Source of the DNA: Hyphomicrobium sp.
Lineage (GTDB): Bacteria; Pseudomonadota; Alphaproteobacteria; Rhizobiales; Hyphomicrobiaceae
Direction of reading: 5' to 3'
Assembly: GCF_003987855.1 (NCBI RefSeq)
Contig: NZ_RXIZ01000021.1
Span: 1-52,492, forward strand
DNA: 52,492 nucleotides
A model generated the notes under the pieces. It had not been told where the DNA came from and did not search any database. It was given only the letters and a program-made list of their open reading frames with translations. The position numbers were made by a program, and so were the translations under genes. Of the stretch, positions 16,706 through 24,464 are shown in pieces (position 1 is the first letter of the stretch; every line of letters begins with the position of its first letter).

Positions 16706-17722
16706 TCAGTCGGCTTCGAGCATCTGTCGCTGAGATACGCTGGGCGTCGCATAGGCGAGCATCTCGCGATCGATCTGATCGAGCGCCTCGGCGACGATCC
16801 GGGCTTTGCCGTGCTCGCCTGCGGCGACAAATATTTCTCTAGCCTCAAGGTACAAATTCCGCGCGGCCGAGACGTTTTGACGATTGCCTGATGTTGGGTC
16901 GCCGGCGTCATCTGGAAGATTCCAGAGGCAGTTGGCTTTGTTGGATATCGTGTTGGCGTATTCGAGCGGCGTTGATTTACGATCTCGAACCTTCAGTGCT
17001 TCATCGTAGGCTTCGATGGCGCGAAGATTGTTCTCCAAGACGTGGCTGGAGGACGCGTATTGGAGTGCGTTTCCGAGATTGTTCTGAAGCATCGCATATT
17101 CGGAAGGGTGATCGATCAAGCTTACGACCCTCAAGCCTTCTTCGAATGCTTGTACGGCGAGCGCCTCGCGCATTTTCGAGCGTTCGTCGGTGAATGGGAT
17201 TGAAAGAAAAGCCGCCGCGAGGTTGTTTTGTAGGATCGCATATTCTTTCGGAAACGCCACACGATCGAAGGTCCGGAGAGACCTCTGATAAGCGGAAATG
17301 GCGTCGGTGATCCGAGACTTTCCCTGGCCTGCGAGACTTTGCAAAACGAGACCGAGATTCATTTCGGCTTCTGCAAGCTCTTCCGCGGTTCCCTGCTCCC
17401 GAATGGCAGGAATCGCTGATTGCAACTCATCCCGCGCGCGTTCCAGTGATTCCGAGCCGTTCTCGGGCAAAGACTGAAGCGCGGTCGCCTTTCGCGCGCC
17501 GATGCGTGCATTCAGCAGCACATGCGTAGGCGGACAAATTTCTTGGGCTTTACTGTAGAGTTCGACGGCTGCTGCAAGGTCATCGGTGGATTGCGGCCTG
17601 ATCTGGAGACCGAGTGCGATTTCCATCAGCATCTCGGCACGCTCTTCAGGCGCGGCGGCATCGGCATCCGCTGCAGCCAAGGCGGCCCGCACCTGCTCTT
17701 GCGCACCGATCGCCACGCACAT
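16706..17722 (-). CDS. TPR-repeat protein of the hydrogenase operon
   Basis: A soluble protein of up to 338 residues built of tetratricopeptide-like helical pairs, for example AVELYSKAQEICPP, AISAYQRSLRTFDR, YAILQNNLAAAFLSI, YAMLQNNLGNALQYA and AIEAYDEALKVRDR. TPR genes recur in group 1h/2a loci and probably mediate protein contacts. A GGGAGG box touches the ATG at 17722, so the true start may be the GTG six bases further in (17716). No signal peptide was seen. Confidence 0.82.
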   Translation of the reverse strand: MCVAIGAQEQVRAALAAADADAAAPEERAEMLMEIALGLQIRPQSTDDLAAAVELYSKAQEICPPTHVLLNARIGARKATALQSLPENGSESLERARDELQSAIPAIREQGTAEELAEAEMNLGLVLQSLAGQGKSRITDAISAYQRSLRTFDRVAFPKEYAILQNNLAAAFLSIPFTDERSKMREALAVQAFEEGLRVVSLIDHPSEYAMLQNNLGNALQYASSSHVLENNLRAIEAYDEALKVRDRKSTPLEYANTISNKANCLWNLPDDAGDPTSGNRQNVSAARNLYLEAREIFVAAGEHGKARIVAEALDQIDREMLAYATPSVSQRQMLEAD

Positions 17723-17811
17723 CCTCCCAACCGTTTCGGCTCTTGCGAGCTCTTGATTACGGCTATGCCGCTTGGAACATCACTATTCTGCGTGCGGTCA
17801 GGAGCGTCTAT

Positions 17812-18150
17812 TCACATTTCAGTTTGCAAACCTAGTTGGCAGCCGAACGCTTGGCCTGCGATGAGTGCTGCGCGATCCTTGTCCCATGCTGCCAGCAGCG
17901 TAATTTCAACGGAGTCTTCGATGCCGTTGTCGCGGAAGAAATCAGCGGCGGTGACGACACGGCCGCCCGCGCTCGTGCTTACTTTGATGATGTAACCCCC
18001 AGCGGCGCGGTTCAGCACCGGGAGCATGACCAGATCGTCGCCGTCGCGAAGAAGAACGACGGTGTCGAGAGAGTTGAAAAAGCGCTCGTAAATCTCGCGA
18101 CTAAAGTGAAGGGCACCGCGGCGAATGACAAGTACTGCGGTCCCGGTCAT
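17812..18150 (-). CDS. Conserved-looking unknown protein coupled to the hydrogenase protease
   Basis: A 112-residue protein whose ATG overlaps the stop of the maturation protease by four bases. It is an alpha/beta protein without Cys clusters: LVIRRGALHFSREIYERF, then strands TVVLLRDGDDLVMLPVL, GGYIIKVSTSAGGRVV and an acidic region AADFFRDNGIEDSVEITL. No signal peptide or membrane helix was seen. No family was recognised. Tight coupling to the protease suggests a step in large-subunit processing or assembly. Confidence 0.75.
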   Translation of the reverse strand: MTGTAVLVIRRGALHFSREIYERFFNSLDTVVLLRDGDDLVMLPVLNRAAGGYIIKVSTSAGGRVVTAADFFRDNGIEDSVEITLLAAWDKDRAALIAGQAFGCQLGLQTEM

Positions 18151-18638
18151 GCGTCACCGACAGCGTCCGAGGGCGCGAAGGAAGCCAGTCGCGCCGCGAC
18201 GCGATCCGCAACGATTGCCGCCGCGGCGTCGATTTCGGGCGAAAGACCGATCCCAAGGCTGAGATCGCCCGCCTCGATCAAGAAGACGGTCACATCGGCG
18301 GGAAACTGATCGCGGTAGAGCTTCCGCCCGGCAAAAAGCGCATGGTCCCAGCGAAAATCGTGAAGATTGAGCGACGGGGAGTGCTGCGATTCGAGGTGTT
18401 CGCCCGGAACTTCAAAAATTGATCCAGGCTCGGAAGCCGTTCTCGAGCTGTCGACAATAATAAGCGCGTCACAGCCGCGCGCCGCGTACATCACGCTCAT
18501 TCCGTCGGTGCCCGCATCGAGGAGACGAACGTCCGCCCGGGTGCGAATATCGTCGCGGCGGCGGAGCAAGCGAATAACCTCGATGCCTACGGCATCATCC
18601 TTCCTGTTGGCGTTACCGCAACCAATCACCGCGATCAT
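18147..18638 (-). CDS. Hydrogenase maturation endopeptidase (HupW/HupD/HoxW type)
   Basis: A 164-residue protease that removes the C-terminal tail of HupL after Ni insertion. The start at 18638 (MIAVIGCGNANRKDDAVG) carries the family nucleotide-like loop GCGN-x4-DD with the nickel-sensing acidic residue. Also present are LLDAGTDGMSV with the second Asp and a HDFRWDHAL segment with the His ligand. Only one base separates it from the preceding gene stop. The ~44 residues upstream of this Met in the longer frame overlap the previous gene and are unlikely to be real. Confidence 0.9.
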   Translation of the reverse strand: MIAVIGCGNANRKDDAVGIEVIRLLRRRDDIRTRADVRLLDAGTDGMSVMYAARGCDALIIVDSSRTASEPGSIFEVPGEHLESQHSPSLNLHDFRWDHALFAGRKLYRDQFPADVTVFLIEAGDLSLGIGLSPEIDAAAAIVADRVAARLASFAPSDAVGDA

Positions 18639-18639
18639 G

Positions 18640-18969
18640 TCAAATCCGCCAGAGCCGGCACGACCATTCGGGCTCAACCGGGCAATCGAGCTCCGGCAGC
18701 TCGCAATATTTGCGGTGTACGAGATAGTACATGCAGGTTTCGCACGGTTGATCGATGCCGCCGTGCTCAATCGTGTGATCCGTAAACCCGGCGATCACGA
18801 GCTTGGCCTTGAGGTCGTCGCCGGCAGATCTCAGCCGCATGATGATAGCCTGCACCTCATCATGGGTATCGGCACGGGGAAAGACCTCGGTTTCAAGGCC
18901 CGAACGGAGAAGCGATCGGATTTCTTCCCGCCGCTGCTCGTCGTTCGTCGTTTCGAGAGTTATCGCCAC
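18640..18969 (-). CDS. Four-Cys HiPIP-like protein B of the hydrogenase operon
   Basis: A 109-residue paralogue of the gene just upstream. The C-terminal half shares the block C-x2-C-MYYLVHRK-x-C-x-LPEL, then PVEP-x-W-x-CRLWRI. Cys are at 76, 79, 89 and 104, plus an extra Cys at 95. The spacing and the aromatic residue at the last Cys recall high-potential iron-sulfur proteins, and a zinc or rubredoxin-like site is the alternative. No signal peptide is present, unlike classical HiPIP. It probably acts as an electron relay or assembly factor for HupSL. Confidence 0.75.
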   Translation of the reverse strand: MAITLETTNDEQRREEIRSLLRSGLETEVFPRADTHDEVQAIIMRLRSAGDDLKAKLVIAGFTDHTIEHGGIDQPCETCMYYLVHRKYCELPELDCPVEPEWSCRLWRI

Positions 18970-18996
18970 GGCACCACCTCGGTTATCTCTCTGCTC

Positions 18997-19314
18997 TCAG
19001 ATCCTCCACAACCGGCACCACCAGTCCGGCTCGACGGGGACCGAAAGCTCCGGCAGGTCGCACCATTTCCGATGCACGAGATAATACATGCACTCGAGGC
19101 ATCGCTGCTGGTCGGGTCCATAGGGATGATTGACGAAGCCGCTGATTACGAGCTTCGACTTTAGATCTTCCGAATCAAGATGACGAAGTTCGGTCAGAAT
19201 CGCGCCGAACTCCTTCTCGGTTTCCGGAAACGGTTCTGTTTGCGTCTCGAGACCTGCCGCCATCATGTCGGAAATGGTTTTAAGCACAGCCTCGTCTTTT
19301 CCGTTCGCGCTCAT
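18997..19314 (-). CDS. Four-Cys HiPIP-like protein A of the hydrogenase operon
   Basis: The start at 19312-19314 (MSANGKDEAV) is preferred over the longer frame because of the GGTGGAAG box just upstream and because the paralogue has the same length. It is 105 residues with Cys at 72, 75, 85 and 100 (C-x2-C-x9-C-x14-C, ending WWCRLWRI). The N-terminal half is helical and acidic. It is the first gene after hupL and 27 bp before its paralogue. The resemblance to HiPIP is from spacing only. Confidence 0.75.
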   Translation of the reverse strand: MSANGKDEAVLKTISDMMAAGLETQTEPFPETEKEFGAILTELRHLDSEDLKSKLVISGFVNHPYGPDQQRCLECMYYLVHRKWCDLPELSVPVEPDWWCRLWRI

Positions 19315-19408
19315 TCTTCCACCTTGATGCCAGACGCGCGCCGTCCCCGACGTACCAGACGAAAGGCTCCCCTCTCTGACCGGTACTTCGGAAGTACGCC
19401 ACGCCTTA

Positions 19409-21007
19409 TCAGGCTGTACGGAAGCGAGCGAGCTGCTCCCCGGATTTCGCATCATATGCATGCACCGTGCAAACGAGACAGCTATCGTATGATCGGCAGA
19501 CATGCCCGACCTCGACCGGATCGTGCGGATCGGTTATCGGCGTCCCGATCAGGGCTTCCTCGATGGGCCCGCGGATCCCGTCCCCCGTTCGTGGACCGAC
19601 ATTCCAAGTGGTCGGTGCGATGATTTGATAATTCTTGATCTTGCCGCCCTGCACGTCGATCCAGTGGCAAAGTGCCCCGCGCGCCGCTTCAGTGGCGCCC
19701 CAGCCGCGGCCGTCCTTTTCGGTCGGCTTGATGTACCACTGATCCTTAAGTTTTAATTCGCGCAGGATGCGCTCCGCTTCACGATAGAGCTTCACCGCTT
19801 CGTGCATGCGTGCGAAATGGCGAAGCACGATGCTGGCTCCACCCATCTTCTGGTACATGTCAAGCACAAGCGGGTCGTAATGCTGCCAGCTCTCGCCATG
19901 CTTGCCGCCGGCGATCAACTGTCGCGACAGCGGGCCAGCTTCGAGACGGCCGTCCTGAAGGTGCATGACGGCCGAGGCCCACGAGTACTTGCCATCGTGG
20001 TCGATGACATTTTTCTGTACCGGCTTCGTGGTGCGGTCGAAAGGATGAACCGGCTGCGGTTCGTCATACCAAGCGTGGCGCAGATCCTCGCGCGTATACT
20101 GCTGATCCATCAGCTTATGTGTGTTTGTTGCGCCGTCAAACACACCGCTCTTCATGATGACCGCAGCGTTGCGGCCTTCGATCGTTGGCTTGTTGTAGCG
20201 ATCTTCGTGCGGCAGATATCCCCACGAGATGTATTTGTGGTGGCCGCGCCCGTATTTGTCGAGGCCAATGTCCATCGACATGCGCCAGAATAGACCGAGA
20301 TCGGAGTTCGCGTGCTCCGGGCGCTCATCGAGCCAAGCCATAAAATCGTCGTAGGAACGGATCTGCTCGTAACGCTCGAGCGTGCAGCCCAACCAGATTG
20401 GTTCAAGCCAATTGCGGCGGAAATGCTCGAGGATCGACCAGGCACGGGTCACGTCCGTCAACGTCGGTGCGCACATGACGCCGCCGGGGACCATGTAGCT
20501 CGAATGCGGCCACTGGCCGCCAAGCAGCGCATAAATTTCTACCGGCCGCCCCGATATTGTGACGCCGACCTCATAATTCTTGCCTGTGAATGGCGCCCAG
20601 CGCTTTACCGCTTCCTCAAAGAACGGCGACTTTGAATAATTCTTGTTGGTGTAGTCGATCATGAAGAGGCCGTAGTGGTGGCGTGGCTGGCTCTGGATCG
20701 TTTCCACGATTTGCCCGAGATTGCGGGCGAGGATGGCGTTCCTCGGCACCTCAGTTTTCCAAGCCGTATCGAGCGCCCAAGCGGCACACGAAAGATGGGA
20801 AGCGCCACAGATACCGCAGGCGCGCGGCGTAACCACGAGCCCCGCTTGCGGGTCCTTGTCGCGTAGGATGACTTCAAAACCGCGGAATAATTCGGCGTTG
20901 GTCCAGGCATTGACGACAACGCCGTCCTGGATATCGACGCGAACGTCAAGGTCGCCCTCGACTCGTCCGACCGGCGAAATGTCCAGGGTTTGAACTGCTG
21001 CTGACAT
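19409..21007 (-). CDS. hupL: [NiFe]-hydrogenase large subunit, group 2a
   Basis: The 532-residue catalytic subunit. It opens MSAAVQTLDISPVGRVEGDL, the characteristic start of the cyanobacterial HupL lineage. The L1 Cys pair is in RACGICGASH. The L2 pair is in DSCLVCTVHA near the C-terminus, and the 15-16 residues after the His (ending LARFRTA) form the processed tail, so protease cleavage is expected. Ni is held by the four Cys. The length and internal blocks (YALLGGQWPHSSYMVPGG, ATEAARGALCHWI) match group 2a rather than groups 1d or 3. Oxidises H2, in aerobes often at low concentration. Confidence 0.96.
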   Translation of the reverse strand: MSAAVQTLDISPVGRVEGDLDVRVDIQDGVVVNAWTNAELFRGFEVILRDKDPQAGLVVTPRACGICGASHLSCAAWALDTAWKTEVPRNAILARNLGQIVETIQSQPRHHYGLFMIDYTNKNYSKSPFFEEAVKRWAPFTGKNYEVGVTISGRPVEIYALLGGQWPHSSYMVPGGVMCAPTLTDVTRAWSILEHFRRNWLEPIWLGCTLERYEQIRSYDDFMAWLDERPEHANSDLGLFWRMSMDIGLDKYGRGHHKYISWGYLPHEDRYNKPTIEGRNAAVIMKSGVFDGATNTHKLMDQQYTREDLRHAWYDEPQPVHPFDRTTKPVQKNVIDHDGKYSWASAVMHLQDGRLEAGPLSRQLIAGGKHGESWQHYDPLVLDMYQKMGGASIVLRHFARMHEAVKLYREAERILRELKLKDQWYIKPTEKDGRGWGATEAARGALCHWIDVQGGKIKNYQIIAPTTWNVGPRTGDGIRGPIEEALIGTPITDPHDPVEVGHVCRSYDSCLVCTVHAYDAKSGEQLARFRTA

Positions 21008-21057
21008 TGATTGACTCGCTCCCTACGAGGATCTGATCGAAATGTTTATTGGTTGGA

Positions 21058-22020
21058 TCAAACGACGAAGATGTCTTCTTCGGCCCATTTCGGAGACGCC
21101 GCCTTCGCGGCCGCAGTCAGCTTCACGTAGCCGGTCTTGTCGACGCCTAGCGGCATGTCTCTCGGGACGCCCATCACTGTCTGGGTTTTAAAGACGGTGC
21201 CGGGCGCGAGGTCATAAAAGGGGAATTCCGGCTCGGTGCAGCCCATGCATGGCATACCAGCGCGGGTCTTGGACGATTGGCGATTCCAGAGAATGCGGTT
21301 GCACGGCGAATGCGTCATCGGTCCGCGGCAGCCAAGGTCGTAGAACAGGCATCCCTTGCGCTGACCGAATTCCGTTGCGGAAACCTTGTAGGCGAAGTGC
21401 ATGTTCCGAGTGCAGCCTGTTTGCGTAAAGCTCTGAAAGAACGTTTTCGGCCGCTGGAATTCATCGAGCGTGAGATCGCCGCCACGGCCGGTGGCAACGG
21501 CGACGACGATCTGCGTGATCCAGTCTGGATGGGCCGGGCAGCCTGGGATGTTGATGACGGGAAGCCCGGCTTTCGATTTGTAATCTTTACCGAGAAAGCC
21601 GCCGTGTCCGCGCTTCAAAAATTGCAGGCCAACGCTCTCAGATGGGTTCGGCGCTGTCGCCGGAATGCCGCCCCACGTGGCGCAATCTCCGACGGCGACG
21701 GTGAAGGAAGCGACATTGGCAAGCTCGCGTACCCAATCCATCATCGGGCGCCCGGCGAAGCGGTTCCATTCTCCGGTTCCGTTCGGAGCTTTGACGACGC
21801 TTCCTTCGAAAACAAAGATGTCGAGAGGCACCTGCCCGCTCACGAGCGCGCGCATCAGCTTCTGGAGATTTTCTCCGAGCTCCATTCCGAGAGACGGATG
21901 CCAGAGAACATTGATGCCGAAATCAGTGACGAGATCGCACGCACTCGGCTCCTCGGCATTGAGAAACGACATCGTATTGCCAGAACATGCGCCGCCCTGG
22001 AGCCACAAAAGATTGGCCAT
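21058..22020 (-). CDS. hupS: [NiFe]-hydrogenase small subunit, group 2a
   Basis: The 320-residue Fe-S subunit, beginning MANLLWLQGGACSGNTMSF without a Tat signal, as in group 2a. Cluster-binding residues seen are C in GGACSGN, GDCATWGG and IPGCPAHPDW (proximal), then the C-terminal set FTQTGCTRN, RKGCLFYDLGCRG, SPCNRILW and GMPCMGCTEPEFPF (medial and distal). The usual C-x2-C of the proximal site reads C-S-G-N, so one Cys is missing, as expected for this lineage. Ribosome site GGGGAGGA. A sigma-54 promoter lies about 50 bp upstream. Confidence 0.96.
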   Translation of the reverse strand: MANLLWLQGGACSGNTMSFLNAEEPSACDLVTDFGINVLWHPSLGMELGENLQKLMRALVSGQVPLDIFVFEGSVVKAPNGTGEWNRFAGRPMMDWVRELANVASFTVAVGDCATWGGIPATAPNPSESVGLQFLKRGHGGFLGKDYKSKAGLPVINIPGCPAHPDWITQIVVAVATGRGGDLTLDEFQRPKTFFQSFTQTGCTRNMHFAYKVSATEFGQRKGCLFYDLGCRGPMTHSPCNRILWNRQSSKTRAGMPCMGCTEPEFPFYDLAPGTVFKTQTVMGVPRDMPLGVDKTGYVKLTAAAKAASPKWAEEDIFVV

Positions 22021-22070
22021 TTAATCCTCCCCTGAGCCCGGCGATTGAATTCGCCTTCATCGTTAAGGGG

Positions 22071-22087
22071 AGCAAGAAGCAGGCCAG
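22071..22087 (-). promoter_or_regulatory. Sigma-54 (-24/-12) promoter of hupSL
   Basis: The minus strand reads CTGGCCTGCTTCTTGCT (22087 to 22071). It has GG at -24 and GC at -12 with the required ten bases between, matching TGGCAYG-N4-TTGCW except for two positions in the -24 box. A start near 22060 would give a 40-base leader ending in a strong ribosome site. The gene upstream encodes a sigma-54-dependent activator with GAFTGA, which fits. Confidence 0.75.
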
Positions 22088-22161
22088 TCCAAAAAAAATT
22101 TTGAATGCCTCGCGATTTCAAAATCTTCCCGCGCTGCGTCGGAAGAATCTCGCGAGCCGAG

Positions 22162-22176
22162 AGCGTGAACGACGCT
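22162..22176 (-). promoter_or_regulatory. Candidate upstream activator site for hupSL
   Basis: The inverted repeat AGCGT-N5-ACGCT is centred about 85-110 bp upstream of the predicted sigma-54 start, the usual distance for an enhancer-binding-protein site. An A-tract (22091-22098) between it and the promoter could bend the DNA or bind IHF. This rests on symmetry and position only. Confidence 0.35.
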
Positions 22177-22226
22177 GTAAAGTATCTAAGCAGCCGCAAA
22201 CTTGCTTTGCTAAACCGCGCGCCAAG

Positions 22227-22469
22227 TCAGCCTTGGCGGCTGCCGCATGTGGGGCACGCAACTTCAAGCAAGTAGCCGAACCATATTTTCCGACAGTAGC
22301 TGCACCAGTGTCCCGTCGTCTGCTCGATGGGAAGGCCGATTTCCCGCGCGAGCGTTCCAAACGTCGCGCGCTCCAAATCGGACGTCGGGTTCGGCCTGAC
22401 CCGCGAATAAGGAAATGAAACGATCTCTGCCGGGCCGTTTTTATTGTCGCCAGCCCCCCCACTCATCAT
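22227..22469 (-). CDS. Small zinc-ribbon protein coupled to the hydrogenase regulator
   Basis: An 80-residue protein whose ATG overlaps the regulator stop by four bases (ATGA). The N-terminal 50 residues are polar. The C-terminal part has C56-x2-C59 (WCSYC) and C72-x2-C75 (CPTC) with an aromatic-rich link (KIWFGYLLEVA), a compact zinc-ribbon or rubredoxin-like site. The family was not recognised. Placement between the regulator and the hupSL promoter suggests a regulatory or metal-sensing role, which is inference. Confidence 0.7.
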   Translation of the reverse strand: MMSGGAGDNKNGPAEIVSFPYSRVRPNPTSDLERATFGTLAREIGLPIEQTTGHWCSYCRKIWFGYLLEVACPTCGSRQG

Positions 22470-23920
22470 GACGCGTTTTCCTCGTTGAGGCGGTAACGCC
22501 GGATCTTATTCGAAAGTCCTACCCGGGATAAACCGAGTTCCTCAGCAGCCCTGCTTTGGTTCCACCGATAACGCTTCAACGTCTGCTCCACCAAATGCCG
22601 CTCGAGGCTCTCGACCTGGTCTTTCAGCGTCTTGCCATCGGGTACAAATCCTCGATCCCGGTTCGCGGAACCGCGGCGGGGGGCGTCCTGAATGTTCGGC
22701 GACAGATGTCGCGTCGTAAGGTATTCGCCGTCACCGGTCAGCGCGACAAGGCGCCGGATCTCGTTCTCCAATTCGCGCACGTTGCCGGGGAAGTCGTAAT
22801 GCGAGAGCTTTTCCAATAAATTTGCCGAGAGACCGAGAATCTTGCGGCCCATGCTTTCGCTGTGCTTCGCCGCGAAAAACTCAGCGAGCGCCGGAATATC
22901 GGCGACGCGATCGCGGAGAGCCGGGACCTCGAACTCTATTCCTTTTAAGCGGTAATAAAGATCGCGACGGTATTCGCGCGCGGCCACCAACTCCGAGAGC
23001 GACCGGTTCGAGGCGGCGATGATGCGCACGTTCGAGTGCGTTGTCCGGTCCGAACCCAAAGGCTTCACTTCCCCTTCCTGCAAGAAGCGCAGCAGCGAAA
23101 CCTGAAATGATGGCGAGACCTCGGAAATCTCATCAAGAAAGACTGTACCGCCGTCGGCGGCGCGAAAGAGGCCCAGGCGATCGGAAATGGCGCCGGTGAA
23201 GGCGCCGCGCTTATGCCCGAAGAGTTCCGACTGCAACAGGTCATCGTTCATACCACCGCAGTTCTGCATCAGAAGCGGGCTCGATTTGCGTGGCGAGTTA
23301 TAATGGATCGCCCGCGCGAGGAGCTCTTTGCCCGTTCCTGTTTCGCCTAGAATGAGGATCGGCAGGTCCGTTCTCGCAGCCGTCTTCGCCATCGCGCAGA
23401 TCGTTGCCATCTTCTCGCTGACGTAGACGAGCTTTTCAAACTGCTGCCCCTCGCGGATCAAACGCAAGTCATGCGGTTGCTGAGAGGTCATACTGTCCTC
23501 GCTCATCTTGAACTCGCGCGATATTAGCCGATGGCGACGAGCGAGTTCTCTGCTTTCCAGCCCCCGCTTGACGATGAGTGCGATCTGCTCGACCTCAAGA
23601 GGTTTGCGGACGTACTGATAGACCGAGGCTTCCTTAAACGCCTTCGATTGGCGGCTTGCGGCTTGGGCAAGCACGAGGACACGAACGATGTCGGGATGGG
23701 AGATGCGCAAATTGGAAAGAAAGGCGCAGCCATCAAAATCCTTTGTTCCCTCTTCGGCAACCACCAAGTCAATGTGGACGTCCCTGATGAGCTGCTGGGC
23801 ATCCGAACCGGTAGTCGCAAAGAGCACGCGATAGCCGTTGCGATCAGCTAGAACCTCTGCGAGCTCGGTCCAGGCGCCCGCATCGCGCGCCACGATCAAG
23901 ATTGTGTAGTCCCGGTCCAT
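22466..23920 (-). CDS. Sigma-54-dependent response regulator of hydrogenase genes (HoxA/HupR type)
   Basis: A 484-residue enhancer-binding protein. An N-terminal receiver-like domain (5-125), a AAA+ domain with Walker A GETGTGKE, the sigma-54 contact loop GAFTGA and Walker [10 protein letters not shown], and a C-terminal Fis-type HTH ([20 protein letters not shown]). In the receiver the phospho-acceptor position is Glu (E56 in DLVVAEEG) and the N-terminal acidic pair is Ala-Arg. The Lys of RKP is kept. It therefore probably acts without phosphorylation, as reported for some HoxA proteins. It is the likely activator of the downstream sigma-54 promoter. Confidence 0.92.
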   Translation of the reverse strand: MDRDYTILIVARDAGAWTELAEVLADRNGYRVLFATTGSDAQQLIRDVHIDLVVAEEGTKDFDGCAFLSNLRISHPDIVRVLVLAQAASRQSKAFKEASVYQYVRKPLEVEQIALIVKRGLESRELARRHRLISREFKMSEDSMTSQQPHDLRLIREGQQFEKLVYVSEKMATICAMAKTAARTDLPILILGETGTGKELLARAIHYNSPRKSSPLLMQNCGGMNDDLLQSELFGHKRGAFTGAISDRLGLFRAADGGTVFLDEISEVSPSFQVSLLRFLQEGEVKPLGSDRTTHSNVRIIAASNRSLSELVAAREYRRDLYYRLKGIEFEVPALRDRVADIPALAEFFAAKHSESMGRKILGLSANLLEKLSHYDFPGNVRELENEIRRLVALTGDGEYLTTRHLSPNIQDAPRRGSANRDRGFVPDGKTLKDQVESLERHLVEQTLKRYRWNQSRAAEELGLSRVGLSNKIRRYRLNEENAS

Positions 23921-24464
23921 GAAACTAGCTTTTCATTTTGTCAGCTAAGTAATCAATAGCGTCGGCCGCCCAAATGCACAATGAGTCGGGTGACCGTCCT
24001 CCGTAGTGATCCGTAAGGATGGGGACGAGATGGAAAATCGCGTGATGCGATCAGCTCGAGCGCTCGGAAGGACCCATAGGCTGGGGTTGGTCTGAGAGAG
24101 AACCGGATCGAAACTATCGCGCCGAAATTCAATTGATCGGCGGCCATGCGCTCCACCAAACAGACTGGGCCCGCCTGCATGCGTGGCTAGGCGATCCCGT
24201 TATCGAGCAATCAAGCCTGAATAGAAGCTTTGCCCGATAAGAGGGTTGTCGCAGAGGAAGCCGCAAAGTCCGCTCCTGCGTAAGAGAGCGGATTGATCGC
24301 AACCGGCGAGTTTTTAGACAGCGATGGATGCGCCGCCGGAAGCGACAGGGCACCGGTGGAACTGAACGAGCATTCAGCTTCTATAAATTCTCGTAAGCGC
24401 AAACGATGACCTATTTTTCGATTTATTCAGTCGCTTCCATCGGAGTTTGATTGGAGAGACTTCA
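23921..24464. other. Intergenic region between the hydrogenase regulator and the integration relic
   Basis: No convincing gene was seen. Short minus-strand frames here lack ribosome sites and family features. The first ~100 bp must hold the regulator promoter, but no clear -35/-10 or sigma-54 box was recognised. The stretch may include remnants of the decayed element to its right. Confidence 0.4.

Noticed and set aside
19409-22020. Assignment of the hydrogenase to group 1h (Hhy/actinobacterial type)
   Set aside because: Subunit lengths (320 and 532), the start of HupL and many internal blocks fit the cyanobacterial HupSL / group 2a lineage better. The shared NHL, TPR and Rieske genes occur with both groups and do not decide.
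21277-22035. A 252-residue plus-strand frame
   Set aside because: It lies fully antisense to hupS, has no ribosome site and shows no domain.
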